A stretch of 64,000 nt of DNA, taken from Anaerohalosphaeraceae bacterium (GTDB taxonomy: Bacteria > Planctomycetota > Phycisphaerae > Sedimentisphaerales > Anaerohalosphaeraceae). Every line of letters starts with the position of its first letter. The stretch's first letter is position 1. The translations under genes and the position numbers were made by a program. Shown here one piece after another: positions 34,174 through 41,388 of the stretch. Under the pieces are notes generated by a model that made no database searches, was not told where the DNA came from, and saw only the letters and a list, made by a program, of their open reading frames with translations. Location: the NCBI GenBank assembly GCA_035378985.1, contig DAOSUR010000009.1, positions 1 through 64,000 on the forward strand, given 5' to 3'.

Positions 34174-34593
34174 ATGAGCTGGTTTGAGAGTCGAAGCACA
34201 AAAGAAAAAAAGTCAGCCCTGAAAAATGCGGTAGCTGTGATGATGTCAGACGGGGAAATCTCTGACAGTGAACTGGCCATGCTGGCCGTCATCTGCCGGC
34301 GTCTTGGGCTGAATCTCAGAGTACTCAAAGAAATCCTCAAGAATCCGGAGAAAATACATTTTGTTGTACCCCGGGACAATCAGGAAAAAATCTTCCAGCT
34401 GATAGATATTGTCTTTATGATGATGGCGGATGGAAAGGTGGATGATAAAGAGATGAATCTATGCAAAGCTATTGCCTCCGGATTCAGTTTCAACCCCGCC
34501 ATCATTGACCGGCTCCTGACTGCGATTACGGAATCCATCCAGAAAGGCAATGATCGTTCCCAGACGGCTGAAGCCGTTCTTTCCATACTTTAG
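34174..34593 (+). CDS. TerB-like protein, last gene of the operon
   Basis: 139 residues from ATG 34174, which has AAGGAG; the frame open from 34123 lacks one. It is all-helical with two TerB-type acidic repeats: VMMSDGEISDSELAMLAVIC and MMMADGKVDDKEMNLCKAIA. Each has the DGE/DGKxxxxE pattern thought to bind metal. TerB-like proteins recur in membrane-linked stress and conflict systems. The gene ends convergently with gatB; the two stop codons overlap within 34590-34593. Confidence 0.82.
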   Translation: MSWFESRSTKEKKSALKNAVAVMMSDGEISDSELAMLAVICRRLGLNLRVLKEILKNPEKIHFVVPRDNQEKIFQLIDIVFMMMADGKVDDKEMNLCKAIASGFSFNPAIIDRLLTAITESIQKGNDRSQTAEAVLSIL

Positions 34594-36071
34594 GATTTTT
34601 TTTTCAGGGCGTCCAGTTTGGCCTGGAGGATTTGGGAAACGATTTTGGGATTGGCCTGTCCGCCGGATTTCTGGATGACCTGGCCCATCAGGAAACCGAG
34701 GGCCTTTTTGGCCTTTTTGCTTTCCTGCACCACATCCTGCACGGCCTGCGGCTGCTCGGCAATCACGGCATCCACCAACGCTTCAATCTGACCGCTGTCA
34801 CTGCTTTGAATCAGATTCCTTTCTTTGGCAATCACTTCCGGGTCGCCGCCTTCTCGGGCAATCTGCTCAAAAATCTGGTTGGCGCTGGTGGCGCTGACCA
34901 GCCCTTCCTCCGTCATTTTGGCCAGTTTGGCCAGCGATTCCGGCGTAATCCGAAGCTGGTCAACCCGGACAGATAATTCTTTGGCAATCTTGAGCCCGAT
35001 CTGCGTCAACAGATTGCAGACCCGCTTGGGTTCCGCTCCGAGCCGCACGGTCCGGTCAAAAAACTCCGCCGTTGCGCGTTCGGCCGTCAGCACCCCGGCA
35101 TCGTAGGCACTCAGACCGTATTGATTTTCAAAGCGCTTCTGCATCTGAAGCGGCAGCTCGCCCAGGCGGCTCTCCAATTCCTTCAGCCAGTCAGGCGTCA
35201 GCTGTACCGGCACCAAATCCGGCTCCGGAAAATACCGATAGTCGTGGGCCTCCTCTTTTTCCCGCTGCAGGACCGTCACTTCCTGCACATCATCCCAGCC
35301 GAAGGTCTTTTTGTTGCCCATCTGAAGCGTTTGACCGGTCTCCAGAAACTCCTCATACTGCCGGTGGGCTTCATAAGCAATGCTCTTTTCCAGCGCCCGG
35401 AAACTGTTGAGATTCTTGACCTCCGTAATCGGTGTTTTGAAGACCTGACCGTTCCGCCGGATATGCAGATTCACATTCGGTTCAAACCGCATATGTCCCT
35501 TCTGCATATCCCCTTCCGAAACCCCCAGAAAACGGACAATCCGCCGCAGCTCTTCGGCCATCGCCCGCACTTCCGCCGGGCTGTTCATATCCGGCTCCGT
35601 AACAATCTCCAAAAGCGGGGCCCCGGCCCGATTCAGATCCACCGCCGTATAGCCGCCCAAATCGTGAATATTCTTGCCGGCATCCTCCTCCAGATGCACC
35701 CGGCGGATGCGGATTTTTTTCGTCCCGCCGCCTTCCTCGGGAATCTCAATATACCCATCCTTCCCAATCGGCAGGTCGTACTGACTGATTTGATAATTCT
35801 TGGGCAAATCCGGATAGTAATAGCTCTTACGGTCCCACTTGGTAAAGGAAGCAATCTGACAATGCAGGGCCATCGCCGTCAGCACGGCATACTCAAACGC
35901 CGTTCTGTTCATCACCGGCAGCACCCCGGGCATTCCGATGCAGACCGGACAGACCCGCGTATTCGGCGGCTGCCCGTACGACAGTTCACACCCGCAGAAC
36001 ATCTTGCTGCGGGTCGCCAGATGAACATGAATCTCCAGTCCAACGACTATGGTATATTCTTTTTCAGCCAC
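34590..36071 (-). CDS. gatB: Asp-tRNA(Asn)/Glu-tRNA(Gln) amidotransferase subunit B
   Basis: 493 residues of normal length with the family start IVVGLEIHVHLATRSKMFCG, the zinc-type motif CELSYGQPPNTRVCPVC, YYYPDLPKNYQISQYDLPIG, and a C-terminal YqeY-like helical domain. The subunit binds the mischarged tRNA and passes activated Glu or Asp to GatA. gatA and gatC lie upstream on the same strand, separated here by a GxxExxY gene and an esterase gene. Confidence 0.96.
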   Translation of the reverse strand: MAEKEYTIVVGLEIHVHLATRSKMFCGCELSYGQPPNTRVCPVCIGMPGVLPVMNRTAFEYAVLTAMALHCQIASFTKWDRKSYYYPDLPKNYQISQYDLPIGKDGYIEIPEEGGGTKKIRIRRVHLEEDAGKNIHDLGGYTAVDLNRAGAPLLEIVTEPDMNSPAEVRAMAEELRRIVRFLGVSEGDMQKGHMRFEPNVNLHIRRNGQVFKTPITEVKNLNSFRALEKSIAYEAHRQYEEFLETGQTLQMGNKKTFGWDDVQEVTVLQREKEEAHDYRYFPEPDLVPVQLTPDWLKELESRLGELPLQMQKRFENQYGLSAYDAGVLTAERATAEFFDRTVRLGAEPKRVCNLLTQIGLKIAKELSVRVDQLRITPESLAKLAKMTEEGLVSATSANQIFEQIAREGGDPEVIAKERNLIQSSDSGQIEALVDAVIAEQPQAVQDVVQESKKAKKALGFLMGQVIQKSGGQANPKIVSQILQAKLDALKKKS

Positions 36072-36087
36072 GGATATCCACCGAATT

Positions 36088-36468
36088 CTATCTTATAATT
36101 CTTTTATACTCTAATCCATTCGGGCCGAAGTTAATCAAGAAACCCAATCTTAACTTCGTCGCCTTTAAGTAATTTAAAACCTGTGCAAAATGGGCTTTTG
36201 AAAAACTTTCCGCTGTTTTGATTTCTATGACAATTTTATTTTCAACAAGAATATCCGCAAAATATTCTCCGATTATTTTCTCCTTAAAATAAACGGGAAC
36301 AGTCTTTTGCTGCTCCGCAAGGGCTCCGTTTTCACGCAAGGCCAACAAAAGAGCATTTTCATAGACTTTTTCGAGAAATCCATATCCCAAATCGTTATAA
36401 ACCTCAAAGGCGCTTTTCAGGATTTTGTCCGTTATATCTTTATATAATAGTTCCCTCTGAGGATTCAT
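36088..36468 (-). CDS. GxxExxY protein (PD-(D/E)XK-like fold)
   Basis: 126 residues with the signature GFLEKVY (G-x-x-E-x-x-Y) and the later core ADILVENKIVIEIKTAE, which fits a PD-(D/E)XK nuclease-like active site. The function of this family is unknown. It sits between gatA and gatB, where it is not part of the usual gat operon. Its upstream flank carries a tandem TTAATCCG word that also supplies the last codons and stop of gatA, suggesting that it arrived as a small mobile unit. Confidence 0.85.
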   Translation of the reverse strand: MNPQRELLYKDITDKILKSAFEVYNDLGYGFLEKVYENALLLALRENGALAEQQKTVPVYFKEKIIGEYFADILVENKIVIEIKTAESFSKAHFAQVLNYLKATKLRLGFLINFGPNGLEYKRIIR

Positions 36469-36485
36469 TTTATATTTAATCCGTG

Positions 36486-37952
36486 TTAATCCGCGGCCAA
36501 TACCGGCATTCGCGTATGCCAGTCGGTCTGCAACTCAAACATCCGGGCGATTCGCAGCAGCATCGACTCTGTAAACGGAGCCGTGACAATCTGAAGTCCG
36601 ATTGGAAGACCCTGTCCGTCCAGGCCGCAGGGAATACTGACAGCCGGCACGCCCGCCAGATTGACGGCAATCGTGTAAATATCCGCCAGATACATCTGAA
36701 GCGGGTCGGCCGTTTTCTCGCCGAAGCGGAATGCCGTCGTGGGGCTGACCGGCATCATCAGACAGTCCGCCTGTTCAAACGCCCGCGTGAAATCATTCCG
36801 AATCAGATTCCGCACCTTCAGGGCCTTCAGATAATACGCATCATAGTAGCCGCTGGAGAGGGCAAAGGTGCCCAGCATAATCCTCCGCTTGACCTCCGCC
36901 CCGAAGGCCTCGTCGCGGGATTTGGAATAGACCTCGATGTAATCACCGGCCCGCGGGCTTCGATAGCCGTAATGCACGCCGTCATAGCGGGCCAGATTGC
37001 TGGAGGCCTCCGCCGTCGCAATCACATAATAGGCGCTGACTGCATACTCAAAATGGGGCATCTGAATCGGCACCAGCCGGGCACCCCGTTTCTGATAAAG
37101 CCGCAGGGCCTCCTCGATCGCCTGCTGTACCTCCGTCTGAATTCCCTCCAGGAACGACTCGACAATTGCAATGCGAAGCCCTTCCAAAGGCGTTTCCAGC
37201 CCGGCTGTATAATCCGGGACCGGCGCGGTCTGCTCGGAAACACAGGTGCTGTCGCGGGAGTCATGTCCGGCAATCACATTCATCAGCACGGCCGCATCCT
37301 CTACCGTCTGGGTAATCGGGCCAATCTGGTCCAGACTGGAGCCGTAGGCCACCAGACCATACCGGGAAACCCGGCCGTACGTCGGCTTGAGCCCCACCAC
37401 ACCGCAGAAACCCGCCGGCTGCCGGATGGAGCCGCCGGTATCAGACCCGAGGGCCGCTGCACACATCCGAGCCGCCACCGCCGCCGCCGAACCGCCGCTG
37501 CTGCCCCCCGGCACACGCGAGATATCCCATGGATTGCAGGTCTTCTTCAGCCCGGAATTCTCCGTGCTGGAGCCCATGGCAAACTCATCCATATTCGTCT
37601 TGCCGACAATCACGGCATCCGCCGCCAGCAGTTTCTCAATCACGTGAGCGTTGTACGGGCTGGTAAAATGCTCCAGCATCCTGGAAGCGCAGGTAGTCGG
37701 GCCGAACGTGGTGCAAAGATTGTCTTTGACGGCTACAGGAACGCCCGCCAAAGGCCCCAGCGGCCGTCCGGAAGCAATTTTCTCATCCACCTTTGCGGCC
37801 TGTTCCAGGGCCGTGTCTTTTAAAAGCGTCAGAAAGGCCCCGACCTGCGGCTCAATTTTCTCAATCCGTAAAAAGAACTGCTCCACCGCCTCCCGGCTTT
37901 GCAGTTTTCCGGAGGCAATCCGCTCACGTATGGAACAAACTGTCCACTCCAT
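36486..37952 (-). CDS. gatA: Asp-tRNA(Asn)/Glu-tRNA(Gln) amidotransferase subunit A
   Basis: 488 residues of the amidase-signature family. The catalytic Lys is in VAVKDNLC, and the Ser pair is in GSSGGSAAAVAARMCAAALG followed by SDTGGSIRQPA. It releases ammonia from glutamine for transamidation. I chose ATG 37952 for its ribosome site (AGGAGT); the longer frame to 37988 would overlap the esterase. The C-terminus (LAAD and stop) falls inside the TTAATCCGCGG flank of the GxxExxY insertion and may have been remodelled. Confidence 0.96.
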   Translation of the reverse strand: MEWTVCSIRERIASGKLQSREAVEQFFLRIEKIEPQVGAFLTLLKDTALEQAAKVDEKIASGRPLGPLAGVPVAVKDNLCTTFGPTTCASRMLEHFTSPYNAHVIEKLLAADAVIVGKTNMDEFAMGSSTENSGLKKTCNPWDISRVPGGSSGGSAAAVAARMCAAALGSDTGGSIRQPAGFCGVVGLKPTYGRVSRYGLVAYGSSLDQIGPITQTVEDAAVLMNVIAGHDSRDSTCVSEQTAPVPDYTAGLETPLEGLRIAIVESFLEGIQTEVQQAIEEALRLYQKRGARLVPIQMPHFEYAVSAYYVIATAEASSNLARYDGVHYGYRSPRAGDYIEVYSKSRDEAFGAEVKRRIMLGTFALSSGYYDAYYLKALKVRNLIRNDFTRAFEQADCLMMPVSPTTAFRFGEKTADPLQMYLADIYTIAVNLAGVPAVSIPCGLDGQGLPIGLQIVTAPFTESMLLRIARMFELQTDWHTRMPVLAAD

Positions 37953-37954
37953 CT

Positions 37955-38698
37955 TTACTCCTGCACCCTTCGATGCGACAGAAGCCACTGATACAATTCG
38001 GGGTTGTCATAGGTTTGAGTCCAGGAATCATGTTCGGCCTCCGGATAAACCGTCAAGACTGCCTTGCCGCCGGCCTGATTAACCGCTTCAACCATCTGCA
38101 GGGATTCGCTGAGCGGCACGACAGGGTCTTTGGCTCCATGAAAGGCCCAAACAGGCACCTTTTTGAGGTTGGCCGCCGGTAAAGGCCGCCCCCCGCCGCA
38201 GACAGGTGCAATGGCCGCGAAACGCTGCGGCCAGGCGGAGGCAATCGCCCAGGTGCCGTATCCGCCCATGCTCAAGCCGGTCAAATACACCCGGTCCGGG
38301 TCGATTTTGTATCGCTCCAGCATCTCGTCAACCAAAGCCATCACCTCCCGTCCTAAAACCGGCCACCACTGCCCCTCCGGACACTGGGGACTGACAATCA
38401 CAAACGGAAAATCTTTGCCCTGCTCGGCAAGTTTGGCGGGGCCGTGGGCCTTCACGCGGTTCAGATCGCTGCCCCGCTCTCCGGCTCCGTGAAGAAAAAC
38501 CAGCAGCGGCCAGGAATCCTTCTGTTCATAGTCCGGCGGCAGATACAGCAGATAATCGAGCGTGAGGGTGACCTTCCGTTCCAGATGCCGGGCTTTTTGA
38601 CGTTCCTGTTTTTTCTGCGAGTTCATTGCCTGCTCCTCTGCTGCGGTCAGCAAACCAACGGTCAATGCCGTCAAAACAAAAAAGAGTCTGAATTGCAT
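37955..38698 (-). CDS. Secreted alpha/beta-hydrolase (phospholipase/carboxylesterase-like)
   Basis: 247 residues with a signal peptide (FFVLTALTVGLLTAAEE). The hydrolase features are LVFLHGAGERGSD (oxyanion), TGLSMGGYGTW (nucleophile Ser), HGAKDPVVP (Asp) and EAEHDSW (His). This resembles the peptidase S9-like esterases that accompany glycan utilisation genes. It is inserted between gatC and gatA and ends 2 bases before the gatA start. Confidence 0.85.
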   Translation of the reverse strand: MQFRLFFVLTALTVGLLTAAEEQAMNSQKKQERQKARHLERKVTLTLDYLLYLPPDYEQKDSWPLLVFLHGAGERGSDLNRVKAHGPAKLAEQGKDFPFVIVSPQCPEGQWWPVLGREVMALVDEMLERYKIDPDRVYLTGLSMGGYGTWAIASAWPQRFAAIAPVCGGGRPLPAANLKKVPVWAFHGAKDPVVPLSESLQMVEAVNQAGGKAVLTVYPEAEHDSWTQTYDNPELYQWLLSHRRVQE

Positions 38699-38718
38699 CT
38701 TTTTTTCTCCTATTCCGC

Positions 38719-39027
38719 TTATGCACCGGAATTATCTTCAAAGATTTTGGGGACTTTGAAATATCCGTCGCCGGCATCCGGGGCATTTGCCAGGGCCTGT
38801 TCATTGCTCAGCGACGGCTGCACCGTGTCTTCACGGAACACATTGCAGATCGGCAGGCAATGCGCCAGCGGCTCTACATGCTCCGTGTCCAGTTCATTCA
38901 GTTTTTCGATGTACTCTACGATGGCCGAAAGCTGCACGCTGAATTGAGCAATTTCCGCCTCGCTCAATTCCAGCCGAGCCAGCTGGGCCACCCGCCGGAC
39001 CTGTGCCGGGTCAATTTTGGCTGCCAT
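38719..39027 (-). CDS. gatC: Asp-tRNA(Asn)/Glu-tRNA(Gln) amidotransferase subunit C
   Basis: 102 residues from ATG 39027. It has the GatC pattern VRRVAQLARLELSEAEIAQF, VEYIEKLNELDTEHVEP and a C-terminal YFKVPKIFE. It stabilises the GatA-GatB complex. The longer frame to 39243 is not supported. It is the first gene of the gat run; the GH74 gene upstream ends 98 bases earlier. Confidence 0.94.
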   Translation of the reverse strand: MAAKIDPAQVRRVAQLARLELSEAEIAQFSVQLSAIVEYIEKLNELDTEHVEPLAHCLPICNVFREDTVQPSLSNEQALANAPDAGDGYFKVPKIFEDNSGA

Positions 39028-39124
39028 AATCCCTATCTCCAATAGAAGAGGGAATTTATAGCAGAAACCGCCCCGGAAGGCAACCAAAAACTTCCCTGTC
39101 AAAAATGAAAGTAAAGCCGACAGG

Positions 39125-41368
39125 TCAGTTCTTCGGGTCCCCGTAAAGAACTCCCCGCCCGTGCGTACCCACATACACTCGGCCGTACTGTTTGGGGTCG
39201 CCGGTGATTTGCAAAATAAGCCCCCACTGATGCCGGTCGTCATTGATTCTCACCCAGGATTGAGCTGTATCAATCGAGCGGAAAATACCGTACTGCCCCT
39301 TTACAATCCCAACCAAATAAAGGACCGGGTACTCCCGCCCCGGGGCCGCCTTACCGAAACCGAAGGCACAGATTCGCTCAACCGACTTTATCTTTTGAAA
39401 GGTTTCCCCTCTGTCCGCTGAATGAAAAAGTCCGTCATAGGCGGCCAGCCATAAATCCCCTTCTCGCCCGGGTACCGCATACAGCCGGTCCTGACCGCCC
39501 CGCCAATCGCCTCGCCAGGTGCCCCGCTTCGGCAGTCCGCCCGGCAGATTGAGCGGTTTCTCAGCAAATGACGTCCCCCCATCCATACTGACAAACAGTC
39601 TGCCTTCAAACAAATCCATCGCATAAAAGACTTTGGGGTCGCTTCCGTCTGCAGTGATGCGGCTGCCGGCAGGCAACCCCTCACACTTGAACCAGGTTTT
39701 TCCCAAATCGACGCTTCGAAAAGCGGCGCTGCGTTCCGGGGTCCAAATCCAGACGGAACCATCTGCACAAACGGCAATCGAGCCTCCGCGGCTGTCCGGC
39801 TCCGGTTTCCCGGCGGGCTGCCAGGTTCGCCCTCCACCCAACGAATAGCCAATGCTGCTGTTTTGCTCGCCGGCACCGTTGCCGACTCTGACAATCATCT
39901 CCGGCCGCCTCAGCGCACAGGCAAGCCCGGTACAGTTGCCAAAGCGGGGATGATTGAAATTTCCCTCCGGTGCCGGTCTGTCCAAATCCCAGTGAACAAA
40001 CCCGGCATAATCGCCGATGGCCGTAATCAGCGGTGCTCCGGCAGGCGGACTGAGCAAATCCAGGGCAACCGTCTGTTCAATCCCCCGGCTCATGACAGAC
40101 CAATGAACGGGCTTACCGGCATCCGCATTACTCAGGTTGAAGGTTTCATACCCGCCGTAGCCGGTGGTAAACAGCGCATGATTGGGATTTGTCGGGTCAA
40201 TTTCCACATCAAACATCCAGTGAATCACACTGCTTTGCACATAAGGTGCATTCGAATAATCAAACGTTGAATTTCGCAGAAGCATCGTCCAGGTCCTGCC
40301 GCCGTCCGTGCTGCGGAAGATTTCTTCACCGCTGTCAAACCGGCAGTAAGAGCTGACCATCAGCACTTGCGGATTAGAGGCATCCACACTTACGGCTGCA
40401 TATCCGAAACGTCTTTGCTCGGTCGGCTTATCCGGCGTAATCTCAGCCCATTCGCCGGTCTTGGCGTTCCACTTCCAAACCGCTCCGCCGCTCATCCGGC
40501 TGGGGCCCGGCGAAGAACCATAGGTGATGTAGAGAGTGCCATCGGAAGCCAAAGCTGCATGTGTCGGGCGGTATTGTGTCGGCTGTCCGTCAATCGGCCG
40601 CCAGGTCTGCCCGCCGTCATCCGTACGAAACAGGTTCTTCTGCCCCATTCTCGATACACCGACATAAATCGCGGAACACCCCTTCCCGACAGAGCCGCTG
40701 GTCGGGTCAAACAGGACAAAAATGATTCCGGGATTCTGCGGACGTCCGCCGCGGCGTCCTTCTCCAGTCCCCAATGAACGGTCTTCCGGAATCTCCGGAA
40801 ACGTTTCGACTTTCTTCCAGGTCCGGCCGAAATCTTCACTTTTCCATAGGCCGTCGTACCGGCTTCCCAAAAATAAAATACGCCCGTCGGAAGGGTCAAC
40901 GGCTATTCGTTCACCGCTGCCCCGTCCGTCTTCATTAGCCCCCAGTTTGAAGGGCAAATCCGTTCGTTCGAATGTCTGTCCTTTGTCTTTGGAGCACAGA
41001 ACAGATCCGTTCGGATTGGTCGGTGACGTATAGGTCCCGCAGGCCAGATACAGCCGATTCGGGTCAGAAGGGTCGACGGCAAGCCCGTCCACCCCCATCA
41101 GGTTGACGTCGTCCAGAGATACCCAATCCAGGAGCGGCTGCCATTTCTTTTCCGGCGGACTCCAGCGGTACGCACCGCCCATATCCGTCCGGGCATAACA
41201 CAGCCCCGGCACCGTCGGATGAAAAACAAAGCCCGTCACAAAGCCGCCGCCGACAATCTGCACCGGCTTCCAGTCATACGGTTCAGACGGCAGGACTTCC
41301 TGAGCCCCCAAACATACGACTGAACATATCCAAACAGCAATCCCGCCTGTTTTGACAAGAGGTCTCAT
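39125..41368 (-). CDS. Secreted xyloglucan hydrolase, GH74 family
   Basis: 747 residues with a signal peptide (GGIAVWICSVVCLGAQE). The double seven-bladed propeller of GH74 is recognisable: YARTDMGGAYRW near the N-terminus (with the catalytic Asp), repeated Asp-box blades such as SEDFGRTWKKV and STDGGRTWTML, and VEIDPTNPNHALFTTGYG in the second half. GH74 enzymes cut the beta-1,4-glucan backbone of xyloglucan. The adjacent GH31 gene would remove alpha-xylose from the products. It ends at TGA 39125. Confidence 0.85.
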   Translation of the reverse strand: MRPLVKTGGIAVWICSVVCLGAQEVLPSEPYDWKPVQIVGGGFVTGFVFHPTVPGLCYARTDMGGAYRWSPPEKKWQPLLDWVSLDDVNLMGVDGLAVDPSDPNRLYLACGTYTSPTNPNGSVLCSKDKGQTFERTDLPFKLGANEDGRGSGERIAVDPSDGRILFLGSRYDGLWKSEDFGRTWKKVETFPEIPEDRSLGTGEGRRGGRPQNPGIIFVLFDPTSGSVGKGCSAIYVGVSRMGQKNLFRTDDGGQTWRPIDGQPTQYRPTHAALASDGTLYITYGSSPGPSRMSGGAVWKWNAKTGEWAEITPDKPTEQRRFGYAAVSVDASNPQVLMVSSYCRFDSGEEIFRSTDGGRTWTMLLRNSTFDYSNAPYVQSSVIHWMFDVEIDPTNPNHALFTTGYGGYETFNLSNADAGKPVHWSVMSRGIEQTVALDLLSPPAGAPLITAIGDYAGFVHWDLDRPAPEGNFNHPRFGNCTGLACALRRPEMIVRVGNGAGEQNSSIGYSLGGGRTWQPAGKPEPDSRGGSIAVCADGSVWIWTPERSAAFRSVDLGKTWFKCEGLPAGSRITADGSDPKVFYAMDLFEGRLFVSMDGGTSFAEKPLNLPGGLPKRGTWRGDWRGGQDRLYAVPGREGDLWLAAYDGLFHSADRGETFQKIKSVERICAFGFGKAAPGREYPVLYLVGIVKGQYGIFRSIDTAQSWVRINDDRHQWGLILQITGDPKQYGRVYVGTHGRGVLYGDPKN

Positions 41369-41388
41369 TATTCGGCTCCCGGATTGTT

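Noticed and set aside
36476..36670. 64-residue frame at the gatA 3' end
   Set aside because: It is an alternative frame within gatA; only the flanking TTAATCCG repeat is of interest.
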